From Areca catechu (lineage: Eukaryota > Streptophyta > Magnoliopsida > Arecales > Arecaceae), in assembly GCA_021397845.1 (NCBI GenBank), contig CM038047.1, positions 34,021,601 to 34,085,600 of the forward strand: DNA of 64,000 bases, written 5' to 3'. The notes under the pieces were generated by a model. It ran no database searches. It was not told the origin of the DNA and saw only the letters and a list, made by a program, of their open reading frames with translations. Both the position numbers and the translations under genes were made by a program. Each line of letters starts with the position of its first letter. Position 1 is the first letter of the stretch. This document shows, piece after piece, positions 32,201-45,610 of this stretch.

Positions 32201-34188
32201 GATGAAAAGGTATTAATTTGAATTTAAAATTATTCAATAAATTTTAAAAAATTAATCCGACATCTTTAAAAATTTAAAAAAAAATAGTATACCAGTCAAA
32301 TAGACATGTCTGTTTGTATTATGCATCAATATGATGCTGAATCGATACTACATTATATCGGTCAACGATCAGTATAAATGTAGGTATGGGCTCAAAAATT
32401 ATTGATGCTTGATTTAACATTTTTGCACAATCTCGCTGGGGGACCAGCCGGACGGGGATGGGAGTTTTTGGATGGTGTTTTTGTGACAAGAACTCGTTGC
32501 CTTGGTGGTACACATACATGCCTTTCTTTTTCTTTCTTTAATTCAAGGGGTCCAAATTCCCCACCAAAGAGGAATTCCAACATAAAAGTGAGTGGTTAGG
32601 GAACGTGCTATCATCTCCTTGTCCTGCTTTGGCTGGCGTAACATGCGGGCAGGAATCCAAAGATGGTAAAGGAATCGGTGAATGCACGAGTTCCCATACC
32701 TTAGTTTGATGCGGACGAGGTGTACATGTGTCGCCAAAGAGGCTCATGATGGCCTGGCTCCTTCTGGGAGGCTGCCACTTTGGACCCTGCCACAGGGCCC
32801 GGGTGCAACGAAGGCCACGAACCTGGCACTCCAGCACTGCCATAAGACAACAACAACTTGGTGGGCTTTGCAAAGGTGACACGTGTAACGGTGGAAAGAA
32901 GGATTTTGACAAGTGTCACTGTGCTATGTCGCAGGGACCACCTTGATGGGGATTGGAATAAATGCATGAATTGAAAATTTTAGAATGCAGGAAAAGATCG
33001 CCCTGCAAGGGTGCCTTCGCATGCGTTCTAACATGCGCAATGTACCATCAACGAGGCGAGGAAATTTAGGATTTTTCTTAAAAGATTCCACGGCGCATGT
33101 ATCACGGGGATTTTTTTTTTTTTTTTTTTTTTCAGGCAATTTGTGATAAACTACTTGGGAGCTCCTGCCCTGTCGGTTGCGTTTGGTAAGTGGCCCGGGA
33201 ATTTTGGAAGATTATATCAAATATCATACCATCTATGATTTTGATTTGATCAATTCAATAATATATTCAGAATTTTTACTTAATAGATATTATTATTTTT
33301 TGGTATCTTTGATTATTAATTCATAAAATTTGCAAGTTATTTATTTTTCAATTATGAATTAGAGAGAGAGAGAGATTTTCCTTAGAAAACTCATCTAGTT
33401 TTCTAGTTCGTGATAGGCTAAAATATAGGTGCAAAACCTACATTTTTTTGATCTAATTATAATTTTAACAATGATAAAGATAGAATGCAATACATGGAAG
33501 AAAGACAAAAAATATGATGCAAGACATCAACATGGAAACAATTATCTTTAAAATGCAACATCACATGCATGCCAAGACGACAATGAAAGGGAAACATCAA
33601 CATTGCCATCATCGCTTTAATGATCAAATCTAAGATATTTGAATGTATAGCCTTATGAAACACCTATTCAATAATTAATTAAAAGTAGCTTAATATTTCG
33701 TTATTTACTACACCAAATCATGTGATTACCACTAATGAAGGTGGATGTCCTAACTAACTACTCTAACTTTATATCTTCTAACCTAAATGGCAAAACCATA
33801 TATCATCATTAGCACCAATGGACAGAGGAATCTTATATGATTGGTCCTAGATATTATTAATAGAGCGGGGGTTTATCAATCTTTTTTTTACAGTAAAAAA
33901 AAAAAAGATTGATCTTCTTTTATGGCATGGATCATTAGATTATATTTTATATAATTTTAAATTATAATATTTATCTTGTGATCTGTGAGGATGATTAAAA
34001 ATATATATCGAAGCACTTTGCATAGCAGGATCCAATGATCGGCGTCGTTAAAAGGGGATCGATCACCCTTCCGCGCGAAGGATAACACGGCGAGAGAGCT
34101 GGGGTAAGAATAACTCCAGGTGAGTCGTGAAACTAACTATGGTTAAGTCTGTAGTTAGGGTCAAGTCCAGGAAAGGGGGGCGGCCATT
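32201..34188. other. Intergenic DNA upstream of the RING-H2 gene
   Basis: A mixed-composition block at 32390-33180 has overlapping frames on both strands (up to 124 codons) with no recognisable domain. It contains acacgtgt at 32879-32886, an ABRE-type core, about 1.3 kb before the putative transcript start. The remainder is AT-rich. A run of G follows at 34198-34225. Confidence 0.4.
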
Positions 34189-34380
34189 TATTATTTAAGG
34201 GGGGGGGGGGTGGGGGGTGGGGTGGCGGTGAGACCACGACTGCCCTCCACATACGGGAACTGGATTCCGTGACTCCATCCTGCTGCTACTCTTCTCTCGC
34301 TTTCTTTCTTCCCTCTCCCCTGTACTTGAAGGCAAAGCCAACCCAAGGAACAAACTTTAAGCGCAAGATTTTCAAGCAGA

Positions 34381-34553
34381 GTAATTTTCTTTCATTTTTC
34401 TCTCGTTTTCTCGATAATTCCTGGGTTCATCAAAGCTTTCAAATTTCGGGAGCTGTGATTGGTTTCTCGATCCATTTCGCAACTCAAAGATCCAACTTTT
34501 ACCGAGGGGAATTATTTGATCTAATTCTTTTGCTTTTTGTTGTTTGCTCACAG
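34381..34553 (+). other. Probable 5-prime UTR intron of the RING-H2 gene
   Basis: A donor gcaga/gtaatt at 34381 and an acceptor tttgctcacag ending at 34553 bracket 173 bp of T-rich DNA. The downstream exon would carry 135 nt of leader before the ATG at 34689. It is inferred from splice signals only. Confidence 0.5.
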
Positions 34554-34688
34554 ATCGTAGCTGCTTGCATCGGAAATTGGGGAAAGACCGTTTCGTGATC
34601 CCCCGAGCTCTCCCGGACCGGATCTGGACGAGGTTCAAGGAGGCATTGGATCGAATCGGAGCTGCTCGATATCGTTGATCCGACGGCG

Positions 34689-35213
34689 ATGGGTCTCTCG
34701 AGCCTGCCGACGCCCTCGGAGGGCATGCTGACCCTCCTCCTGGTGAACACCGCCCTCATCATCTCCGTCCTCAAGGAGATCGCACGCTCCGTCGTCCACG
34801 TCCTCGGCTTCCGCCCCTTCCCGCCGGCTCCGGACCCGGCCGGTTCCGGCTCCGCTTACGATCGGCCTCCGGAGACTACCCTCACCGACCGCTTCCGGAG
34901 CCGGTTCAAGCCCATCCGGTTCGCGTCGGCCTTCGGTCGGCGGCGCCAGCAGGCGGTCGACTGCCGGGTTTGCCTGGCCGGATTCGAGCCGGAGTCGGTG
35001 GTGAACCGCCTCCCCTGCGGCCACCTCTTCCACGAGGCCTGCCTCGAGCGCTGGCTCGACTACCATCACGCCACGTGTCCCCTCTGCCGTTCCCACCTCC
35101 TCCCCGCCGACGAGGCACCGTCTTCTCCTCCTCCTCCTCCGCCGCCGCCTCTTCTTCGATCTCGTATTACTAGTAATTACGGCGGTTGTCACTGCGCGGA
35201 GGGTTCTCAGTAG
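34689..35213 (+). CDS. RING-H2 E3 ubiquitin ligase, XERICO/BRH1-like
   Basis: A 174-residue intact frame starts MGLSSLPTPSEGMLTLLLVN, the N-terminal signature of the XERICO/BRH1-type family. A hydrophobic segment at residues 12-28 is a probable membrane anchor. The RING-H2 ligands are Cys92, Cys95, Cys110, His112, His115, Cys118, Cys130 and Cys133, with Pro131 and Trp122 in conserved positions. A Ser/Pro-rich tail (about 144-156) is encoded by a CTC/CCG repeat. Known family role: such proteins act as E3 ligases taking ubiquitin from an E2; Arabidopsis XERICO raises abscisic acid levels and BRH1 responds to brassinosteroid. Function here is by similarity. The coding sequence is one exon and very GC-rich, as is frequent in monocots, against AT-rich flanks. 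The first ATG after a probable leader intron is used. Confidence 0.93.
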   Translation: MGLSSLPTPSEGMLTLLLVNTALIISVLKEIARSVVHVLGFRPFPPAPDPAGSGSAYDRPPETTLTDRFRSRFKPIRFASAFGRRRQQAVDCRVCLAGFEPESVVNRLPCGHLFHEACLERWLDYHHATCPLCRSHLLPADEAPSSPPPPPPPPLLRSRITSNYGGCHCAEGSQ

Positions 35214-36860
35214 TGTTTGGTTTGGCGATGACAGACCGTATTTTTTTTTAAAGATTTTATTTTGTAGTTTTAATTATTGTAAATATATGACGGCCGTTGT
35301 GTGTACAGTTGAACTTTGTGTAAGGAACTAAAAATGCCCTTTTTCTAATTTTACATATTTATTTGGCCCTTGTTGTCTTGTTGGGATTTCAATTGTTTAG
35401 TTTTCGGCAAAGGATAACGTTTTGTTTTGTTTTGTTTTTTTTTTTTTTAGGATTTGGATTTTAGCCTACCCTATCCACTTAATAGGTATGTTTTAGGTTC
35501 GGCTAACGTTTGAATTGATGCTATTTTGAGTCACTTCCGGGGGGTTGGATTTAATGTACTAAATTTGGTTCAAGAGCGGGTTTGAGTGTAGGGTTGGAAA
35601 TGAATCGGTCCAAAAGTTCATTGTCTGGAATGGACTGAACCAGCTTAATAAACTTCGGATCAGCCTGAAATTGATTCAGGCTTCGGACCAAATTTTAAGT
35701 ATATTGGATTAGTCTTGGGACTATAAATAGAGTATATTTAATTTTTGGACCAAACGATTATCCGGATTCGATCCAAAAATTTTTAAAATATAATTTTTGA
35801 ACCGGCCCAAAGATCATTAGGCCGGTCCATTTCCAGCCTATTTGAGTGAGAAGCTTGAATGTTTAGTTGTTTTGTATTTTGGCCTGGTTGGATTATGTTC
35901 CAAAAGTTCAATTGAGTTATATACTTCTAATTTACAGCTCAAAGAGTTGATTGTTTTTTTAATGTTTTTTGATATATAGGTTGTACCATATGTGGAACAT
36001 CCTGTCGTCACATTTGCTGGTTTTGAGAAATGAAAGATTTGGACTGTTTTTCTTGATATGCAAACGAATTCCATATTTACTTATTTTAAATATTTAGGGT
36101 ATGTTTGGATATTTTTTAGGGACTCCAAAATAGAAAATTAGGAATAGAAATAAGTAACTTGCTTAATCCATTTATCACATAGAAAATAAAAGGCATAAAT
36201 TAAATTAAATAATTAATTATATTTTTAAAAAATATATGTTATTTGAGATTTATTTTTTTCGGTTAATATTATGTGATTTCTTTGCTTAGCAAGCTTAGAT
36301 TCTACTTTGATGTATTATATTGCTTGTTGGACTAGTATAGCTCATTATTTTTTTTTTATTTTTTAATTCATGAATCATATTTGCTAAGGATTCAAGAGAG
36401 CATGCTAGATTGCATAGAATAATTAGTAAATTGGATTATTTTGGCCAATCATATTCATTAAACTTCTTATTAGTCAGCTTGGATTTGAAAGTTTTATATA
36501 AATCGAATATTATTATTGATAAAAATAATTTGATTGGAGATTATTTTTTGAGGATTAAGAAAAAAATATTCTGAAATTATTGTAATTTAATTTGTAGTCT
36601 TATATACTTATAGGATTTGCTCTACAAATATGCGGTGTCTGTTGGGTATTCGGTTTAAAGCATGACAGATTTAGACTCTTATTCTAGCTATTTAGTTAGA
36701 AAAAGTTTCATTTCTATTTCAATTTCATGAGAATAAAAATATTTTGATTTTTTAAAATATAATCCTCACTTTAAAAAAAAATAAATTTAAATTTACTAAT
36801 AAATTAAATACATTATGAGATATATCCATTCTAATTTTCATTCCAAACTATTTCGATTTT
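35214..36860. other. 3-prime UTR of the RING gene and AT-rich intergenic DNA
   Basis: The first 150 bp are T-rich and likely hold the 3-prime UTR. Positions 35590-35830 form a low-grade inverted-phrase repeat (tccaaaagttcattg, cggatcagcctgaaattgat). No further gene is seen. Confidence 0.45.
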
Positions 36861-36884
36861 CACAACAAGAAATCAATGTTTTAG

Positions 36885-37460
36885 CAACCAAAAAATCGGT
36901 TGCTAATAATTGAAAATCGGTTGCAAAATTAATTTGCAACCGATTTTACAACTGAAATATCTCGGTTGCAAAAACCCAGGTTGCAAGATTTTGTAACCGA
37001 TTTTATTCGGTTGCAAAAATTTAGCAACCGATTAAGCAACCGATTTTGGTGTATTTATAAAATTTAAGTTTTTTTCGAAATGATTTTCAAGTCAAAAAAT
37101 CGGTTGCAAATTCGGTTGCTAAGTAATAATTTTATTTTAAAATATTTTTAAAAATCGGTTGCAAATTAATAAAAATCTGAAAAAAAATAAAAATCAGTTG
37201 CAAAATCGATTGCAAATTAATAAAAATCTGAAAAAAAAAAAATTAAAAATCGGTTGCAAAATCGATTTTAAATTAATAAAAATCTGAAAAAAATTAAAAT
37301 CGGTTGTAAATTAATAAAAATCTAAAAAAAAAAAAATCGGTTGTAAAATCAATTGCAAATTAATAAAAAAAATTAAAAAAAATTAAAATCAATTGCAAAA
37401 TCGGTTACAAATTAATAAATTTTTATAAAAAAATAAAAATCGGTTGCTAAAATAGAATAA
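36885..37460. repeat. CACTA subterminal repeat block, left (3-prime) end
   Basis: About twenty copies of aatcggttgcaaa or its complement, with gradual decay (aatcagttgc, aatcgattgc) toward the interior. Confidence 0.88.
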
Positions 37461-40400
37461 TTTTTTTAAAAAATTTAAAGTGCTAATTTTTTTCTGTATT
37501 TTATAATATATAAGACATTTCAATACACAAGACTTCTTCGAAGTACAATAATTCAAAATTGAGCAGCAGTACTGGCAGCAAAAATAGGCAATAGTATTGG
37601 CAGCAAAATTGGACAGCAATAAAATGAAGCATGCTGGAGCACGTAGCAGCACTGGCAGGAAATGTTATATTATTATACTAAGAGAAGCCCCTAAAAAAAT
37701 AAAAACAGCTACCGGAACATAGCAGCACTGGTGGATAAGATATTACACTAAAACCAAGAATTTTAAGTTTCAGCTGTGGCAACTTAGTAGCGAACAGATG
37801 AGAATTTACAAGAATGAACTCTTCCTTGGGAAACTCTTGGAAAGCAAACTTAAAAGGTAATCTTTAGTAGCACGGACCGAACGATTGGACAAAAATTCAG
37901 GGCACTCTGCAAGAAAAGCACTTATTCCACAAACTTTAAATTTGACAATTTCAAAATCCTATACTATTCTAAACTTGCAAATAAAGATGCATAAAAATTA
38001 TAAAATACAACCTTGTATGTTCTAACTGCATCGTAAAATCAAATTAGAAAACAAAATACAAATATGAAAAATAGCAAACTAACATTATGCAATGCCTGAC
38101 ACGTTCCATGAATTGCTAAAACTAGGTACTTATATGCTGCAACTTTTCATCAGAAAAAGCTGAGGGATACTTGATTTAAAAAAATATCAGAATTACTTAA
38201 GTTTTACAAGACCTAAAATTGTAGATACATACAAGGCAATATATTGATGAAGTAGTCATGCCAGATTTTTTTCACTTGGATAAAGGCAATTTATACATAA
38301 TAATTTTTAGCAAAAGTTAACTCATGAATTTGCATTAAGCAAAAGCATACAAAAGTAAAAAAAACACCATTGCTTCAATCTCTACTTACTGGTTACTTTT
38401 GGAGCAATGGCATCAGCTCACAAAACAATATGAAATGAGGTTCCCACCAGAGCTTCATATGCAGTAATGGTCATACATAAATCTACATTTTTGCAATACT
38501 TACCAGGTTTATTTTCCAACAAACCTGATAATGGACAAACAAGAAACTCGTATCAAAATAATTTCTTCATTTCCTGATTATTCTAGAATAATCATACTAT
38601 ATGCACCTTTATGGAGTGAGCTGACCAGATTTTTGAAGCATGTGTCAACTGCAAATTGAAATCAAATAAGAGACCACTAACAAATTCTTATGAGACTACT
38701 GACAAATTGCTTTGCTTCATTTTCAAGAAATACACATCATAAGAACTTTATAGAACAAATAAGAGATTCAGTCTTAACAAAAATATTGCTAAACTATAGT
38801 TGCAATAAGTAAAACAATATTTGGAAAAATTAGGAAGGGCACGAACGGGATTTCGGAGGGGATATGACAGCCAGAAGGCTAAAGATTCCAGCAACCGAGA
38901 GTTTAATGAGTAACTACGACATATTCCAAAAACAATTTAAAGTAGACCAGAAATCTACCATACATACACATGACAAGCATGTAGAAGTCTTTGAAATCTT
39001 AAGAATCTTGCATCTAATGAAATTCCAACATAAAAAAAAATGCAGCTTATCATCACATCAAGATATACTACAAAAGAAAAGGTTGGGAAGATAGTGAAAT
39101 AAACTAAAATGCCTGCAGTTTCACGGAAATGTGAATTTATGGCAAGTGCTTTAAACATGTGTATTCCTTCTCTCCCCTGCCAAACCAATCAGTCATCCAA
39201 CATTAATCAATCAATCAATCACCAATCAACCATTCAAAACCATCAATCACATAGAGACATGAAACAAAACAAGGGTTCAAAAATAAGAAGATTCAGAGGC
39301 TTTGGATTGTCTATTTTTATACATTGAAAAGGGTCTAAAGCAGCAAATGGTTGCTTGCAATAATAGCAAGCCATCCAAATTTGCAACATCCCATTTAGAT
39401 CCAGGCAAAATGATCCGAGCTAGCATACACTTTCAGCACTTGAAGCATCATGAAGATACCAAGGCAACTTATCACAGCATCTAACTGCGGATAAGAAGAT
39501 GAGGTGATCTATGAAAATGCACAATAAAACAACAAAAAAAGAACAAAAGTATCAAACAAGGTGCTTAAGAATCTGAAAGCAGATTACTTTAAATCGCACT
39601 GTTTGCCAAAAAAAAAAGAAAACAAAACAAACCAATGAAATTCTTGTGAAAATACATTGTCACAACTTGGAAATATTATTGTCCAACCAATGAAATTCTT
39701 GTAACTCTCAATAGTGATACCTGCACAACATCAAGCAAGTGTGCCAGAAAACTATCGTGCTAACTTCTCACAAACAAGGGCAACTAACAAGAAAGATGCT
39801 GTAAGATAGTAAAACAAATGCAAAGCCAGTAAGGTGCATGATAATAGATCTTAGCAGTCAAAAATATGATTACCAACAATCCACCACCAAACTAAGAGTC
39901 ACATTCTCTTTGGTACCAAGGTTGGCAAATGCATCACACGGAGGTATTCAAACCACAAAGCAGAAAAATGTCTCAAAAAGGCATATACACATTATGAGAA
40001 TAGAGCCACTCCCCTTGGTGTGCTGCACCCACAAGCATTTGATGGTTTAATTTATTTTGTTTTAATTTACTTAGTTGATGTGTTTTAATTTATTTTTGGG
40101 CTATTCTAATGGTGATGCATTGCATTATCATTAATACAGAATTCCCAGCTAAGTTCATAGTGGATGAGTACAGATTTCGAATAAAGAACCAAAATCTAAA
40201 CAGGTTGTGCACTCTTAACAGAATTCTCAGCTAAGTTCATGGTGGATGAGTACAGTTATGATGTGTCAGCCAGCATTGACATATGACACACCAAATATAA
40301 TGTATATGCGCTATGTAGGTTCTTTATTCTAGTTATTTGCAATTATTCATTCCGCTGGATGTCAAGAAGCATGTTCTATAGAATTCAGTTTTAGCTTGCA

Positions 40401-40980
40401 AATTGCAGCTTTCAAGAATAATTGGAAACATTGTGACATAAGAGTCCACCATAGGAAGTGTAATTTATTTGTCAAAGCTTTCTCTATCTTAAATCTCTAA
40501 CTTCCTAGAAAGTTTTGGTAACATATGTTATATTGCCAATGACATGGTATCTTCTAAACATGACCTTTTGAATTGTTTCAATGCAGAAAACCAGGTATGA
40601 GTGTGTAGAAAGCAGGCACAAGTGTACAAAGCAAGGCAAAGTCTGCATAGTTATTTACTATAGATGAGTGAAATTGTTGACTATAAATGCCAAAACTAAA
40701 TTCACTTGGTTTAGCTGAAACCAAGTCTTCGGAGCATGACCAAATTAAAATTTTAGATTTAGTGGAAAAATGTAAGAGGAACCAAAAGTTCAGCAAGACT
40801 ATTATAAGAAAAGTGCAGTAAAGATGAACAAAGTACAAGGAAGAGGATTATAACCTGGCCAAATAAAAAGGGATCCAGAGGCTCAGGATTGCCTATTTTT
40901 ATACATTAAGAAGGGTTTAAGGCAGCAAATAGTTGCTTACAATAATAGCAAGCCATCCAAATTTGCAACACGATTTAGAT
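37461..40980. other. CACTA interior, 3-prime part, no gene recognised
   Basis: AT-rich DNA with short unconvincing frames. It has local duplications: caaccaatgaaattcttgt at about 39630 and 39687; agaattc-cagctaagttcat at 40138 and 40218; and a longer copy of 39290-39410 at 40875-40985. It may contain the remains of a second transposon gene of the TNPA kind, but I see no domain. Confidence 0.45.
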
Positions 40981-42835
40981 CTAGGCAAATGTTGCTTTTG
41001 GTTTCAATAAATATCCGTTAGTCAACTCTTGCAACTCAAGTTCCCTACGCTTGCAGTATTCCTTTAGATCCATTCGTGCTTTGACGTTGTCTTTGGTTTT
41101 ACCTTTAATATCCATTACCACGTTATCAAAAACATTTTTTTCAATGTGCATCACATCCAGATTGTGTATGATCAAATTAGTTTTCCAATATGGTAAATTC
41201 CAAAAAAATGCTCTATTTTAACCAATTATGTGTAACCCCATATCCTTCAATTCTGCATGAACCCTGCTCGATTACCTTTGGAATAGAAGATACAGCTTCC
41301 CATATTTCTTCTCCACTCAACCTTCGTGGAGGTTAATTTTTTTCAATCCGGTTTTTGTAGAATGCATCCTTATTTCTTCTTAGTACATGATCAATAGGCA
41401 TAAATTGTCGATGGCAATCAAACCAAGAATTCTTTCGACCATGTTTCAAAGTGAATGCCTTTGATCAGTCCATACAATATGGACATGCCAATTTCTCAGC
41501 TATACTCCATCCGGATAGCATTCCATATGCAGGAAAGTCATTGATGGTCCACATCAATGTAGCCCTCATCATAAAATTTTGCTTTCTTGCAATATCATAT
41601 GTTATGACACCCTTCTCCTATAAATATTTCAACTCATCTATCAAAGGCTATAGATACACATCTATCCTGCTCTTTGGATTATGTGGACCCAGAATAATTA
41701 TTATCAAGAACATATAAGGAATGGTCATGTACAATTCAGGTGGCAGATTTTAGGGAGTAACAATTACTGGCCAGCAAGAATATGGGGATGATGATTGATT
41801 GTAAGGAGTAAAACCATCAGCACATAGCCCTAGCCTGACATTGCGTGGTTCAGCTGCAAAATCAGGATAACATCGATCAAAATGTTTCCAGGCTTCTCCA
41901 TCTTATGGATGACACAATATCCCTGGCTCACGCCTGTTCTCATAATGCCATGTCATGTGTGGTGCAGAACTCATTGAATCATACAATTTTTTTAATCTAG
42001 GAATTAGAGGTAAATAATGCATTATCTTCATCGGCACCTCTTTATGTTGACTGTCTGCACGGGACCGAGGTTTATATCTACCAGCCTCGCAAAATTTGCA
42101 TTACTTATCTTCAGATTGTTCACCATAATACAGCAAGCAACTATTAATACAACAATCTATCTTCATAGCAGTTAGGCCAAGTTTGGACACCAACTTTTTT
42201 ATCCTATAAAAATCTTGAGGTATAGTACTTACGGTTGGAAGTGTCTCTTTCATAAGACCCGCTATTTGATCAAAAGATCGTTGTAAAATATTACCTTCAG
42301 ATTTGATGCCGAGCAACCGTACAGCTACTGATAACTTAGAATGATCAGTACATCCCGGCCATAATGGTTTTTGGACTGAATGCAACAAATCATAGAATTT
42401 TTTATCATCCAAATTCGATGTCTCCTCTACATTAGGCGAATGGTCAGGTACAAACTCTGTTCCAAAGGTATCGAATATCATGCATTGATATGTATTCTGT
42501 GGATCATTATCCATTTGTGCAATAGCAGAATCATTTGCATGCAAATCAGGTACCCCACCCATACGAGGATCACTCTCTCCATGAGATGTCCAATACCAGT
42601 AATTAGGTACAAATCCTGTTTTGTAAAGATGAAGCTTCACTTCATCAGTAGTTAAGTACCTTTGATTTTTGCACTTGCAACAAGGATATCTGAATTTTCC
42701 TTCACTTTGAAAGTAAGGTTGATAACACCCAAAGAGTATAAAATTTTCCACGCCTTTTAAAAATTCTTCGGTATATCAATTTTGACCCGGTAAAAGTCTA
42801 TTATACATCCAACTACGAAGATGAAAGATATCCAT
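40981..42835 (-). pseudogene. CACTA transposase (TNP2-type) remnant
   Basis: On the minus strand the start near 42835 (MDIFHLRSWMYNRLLPGQ) is followed by an in-frame TGA. Then an open 216-codon section (42751-42101) matches the transposase-associated domain: a C-x-K-C-K zinc-type cluster (YPCCKCKNQRYL), TDEVKLHLYKTGF, and WYWTSHGE. A decayed middle (42100-41180) holds pieces such as SAPHMTWHYE and RLGLCADGF. The end at 41175-40981 has the TNP2 core motif LDVMHIEKNVFDNV and DLKEYCKRRELEL. Related intact proteins carry the catalytic DDE nuclease and bind element ends. Here many stops and the abrupt end after 40981 show loss of the C-terminal part. Confidence 0.88.
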
Positions 42836-43813
42836 ATTCTGTAGCATAACACAAAATGAGGATACAGAAAATTATCTTTTCTTGTAAATATTGATACAAA
42901 CTATAATGTGAAAAATCAAATAAGGCTGGACTAAGCATTGTTAAAGAAGATGGTTGCATCAAAAATATGATCATACAATTGTAGATCGTCCATATAGCAT
43001 AGGTAATTGGGTTCACTAAGACTAGATTTTAGCTTCTAACACCAAAAAAATCATCTCTCACAATGCAAGAGCCTCTAACCTGTCCATTCTCCATAGCTGC
43101 CCTATTTTTGGACAGTTGCATAAAGCTTCATGCATGTCCAAAAATAGGACCTTAAGGGGGAGGAAATTATCAATTAACTAAAAGTTAATCAATATATACC
43201 TCCAAAAAGAGTTAAACAAAATATACCTCCAACAAGAGTTCCAAGTCATCTCAGACCCTGGAACACATCAGATCCAAGTTGGGTGTCGAGTCTAAAAAAG
43301 CTAAAAAATTTTAACAAGAAATAATTGCATAGAAACATATATAGTACACAAGTTTTAAAAAAAAGGAGACTAGAAGAATTTATTAAATAATTAAAAGCAC
43401 GGAGAAGGTAATAAGAACATGAATTAAATGAAATATTATATATTGAAAATATTTTCACCAAGATAAATGATTCTCTTTAATCTAGAAAAAACTCCGACAC
43501 CATTTCATATTACTCAAAAGACTTTCACACAAGGTTTACCATAATTATAAAAGATTAATTGCCAACTTAGTTGATAAACTTATACAAAACCAACTAAATT
43601 TGATTGCCATTTTTATCAATTTCCTTATAGATTTTCCCATCCTCTTTCTTTCAAACTCCTTGAACCGAAGTTTTAATATTTATATAATTAACATCTTCCA
43701 CTTATAGATTATGAATCAAGTACGTAGACCGGAGGTACAGAACCTACGGTACGAAATGCATCGATTGGGGCACTTAATTCTAAAAGCAGAGGGCTCTTTG
43801 CTGGGCATCAGTA

Positions 43814-44003
43814 CCCTATATAATTCCAGGATTTTAAAAGTGATGCTGCTGTTATCACCTCGATCACGGAGTAACGGTTGCCGTAGTGCAAGCATGTATA
43901 TTGACTTAGATTCCATCAGAACAGCCTGCCCCAGAAAAGAATACCATGGTGAGTGAGGCAGGGCTGTTCTGGTGGAATATAAGTCAATATCATACAAACA
44001 TGC
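43814..44003 (+). ncRNA. Candidate MIRNA-like hairpin with an upstream TATA box
   Basis: The arm 43892-43930 pairs with 43957-44003 around a 26-nt loop. Over 26 bp (tattgacttagattccatca then gaacag on the left) the only faults are one A:G mismatch and one G:T wobble. A TATA-like ctatataat at 43816-43824 lies about 70 bp upstream. The stem length and near-perfect pairing fit a plant miRNA precursor or an siRNA-yielding hairpin. The arm does not match a conserved miRNA that I know. It sits inside the CACTA element, on the side upstream of the transposase. No expression evidence is available. Confidence 0.4.
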
Positions 44004-45330
44004 ATGCATACAAGCAAAATAATATAATATATATATATATTAGCTATGTTTTGGTTGCCATGCAATAAATATATGAGAAGCAGGAAAAAAAACAGAACCG
44101 ATCATTTTACGTGTTTTCCCAAAGGAATATAGAAATCAATCTGCCAAAGAATGCTTGCCACTCATTACAAGGACAAAGAAGAGAGCATTACCTCTGGAAT
44201 TATAAATTTGGATTGTGACGAACGTACGTTCCGTAGCTTTAGCTTGGTTGACTCTTCCACCACCAATCTGTTGAAAAAAAAAGAAAAATAAAATCAGATC
44301 ATCGATAGCTATCGATGCTTTTGCAACCCCGCAGGTCGAAATGGACAAGAATTTTTTTTATTTTATTTTATTTTATTTTTTTTGAGGATAATCCATAAAA
44401 AAAAAATTAGTTATTATTATTATTATTATTATTTTCCTGAAAGCATATGGCAAATGCAAAACCATAAAATGTAACTATAGGGAAACCAAAATTGTTTTTT
44501 CCTAAACTCCCATAACAATAAGTATCTATAAAAAGATTAAAAATATAATGATTATCTTAGAGAGAGAGAGAGAGAGAGAAGATTGAATACATGATTATTC
44601 AAAACCCTGTTTGCCGCCTCAGAACTTCAAGCATGGTTGGCCATCCAATCTGTTGCCTTCTCTGAGAAGGTCACAGTTTTACCCCCTCATGATCCACCCA
44701 AACTAAACAGTCCAAAATAATAGAATATATAGTGGAAAGGATTTAAATAAACTTACCGGCCATACCCTGGGCTTTACAAGCTAAAATATTTATAAACTCT
44801 CTCCTGTGCTGAAAAGTTAAAACAAGTAAATTCCTAGCTATTTACATTAGTAGAAGTAGATATATGTGAACTCCTACTGTACATGCAACCGTACATTCAT
44901 GCTTGAGTGGATTCCTTCTACAAATACATATCTATCCTTTCTGCATGTTATCCTGCAAACATAACGATCCATACAGCAAACTATGATCTCTTTCATTTGT
45001 CTTTAATTTATTCACCTTTCCAGCCGTCAGAGCCAAAATCCAAACTATTTCTTTAGTAAATACAACTACCAGAAGCCACTCTCAGATTCTGGTCTCATGG
45101 CATGCTTTCAGCAGGGTTATAGGAATATTAGTCCTCCAAGACACGTACCAAAAGACCACAAAAGGATTAAATAGTGGGAATTGGTATTTTAGGTCAGGAT
45201 AAGGCTTTCATGTTCACGCAATGGTGAGATTTCTTCTATAATGTTATGAGCTTATGGCTTTGGAAACCTTGAAATTTTCAGGATTAACATTAACATGACT
45301 GCAAAATGGTTTGCTAAGAATGAAAAAGGT

Positions 45331-45610
45331 AGGTGGTACCCGACAGTCGTTGGGGCTCGGAGCTATGGAAGGGAGGGCCAGAGGGGTAGGCAGTACCCGA
45401 CGGCCGGCGAGGCTTGAAGCCGAGAAAGGGAGAGCCGGTGGGGTAGGCGGTACCTGGAGCCGGCGGGGCTCGAAGTTGAGAAATGGAGAGCCAGAAGGGT
45501 TGGTGGTACCCGGCGGCCGGCGGGGCTTGGAGCTGAGGAAGAGAGAGCTGGTGGAGTAGGCGGTACCTGGAGCTGAGAAAGGGAGAGCCGGAGGGATATG
45601 CGGTACCGTG
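45331..45610. repeat. 57-bp GC-rich minisatellite in the CACTA 5-prime region
   Basis: The word gtaccc/gtacct recurs at 45336, 45393, 45450, 45506, 45563 and 45603, i.e. every 56-57 bp with a shortened last unit. Units share ggcggggctcgaagctgaga. The surrounding 45300-45780 is far richer in GC and CpG than the rest of the element. Frames up to 141 codons are by-products of the repeat. Confidence 0.85.

Noticed and set aside
32538..32967. Possible minus-strand gene at 32538-32967
   Set aside because: Several overlapping frames on both strands have similar length and no family likeness, with no splice or promoter support.
34635..35192. A 185-codon minus-strand frame opposite the RING gene
   Set aside because: It is a GC-rich antisense shadow. 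The plus-strand frame holds all eight RING ligands and the family N-terminus.
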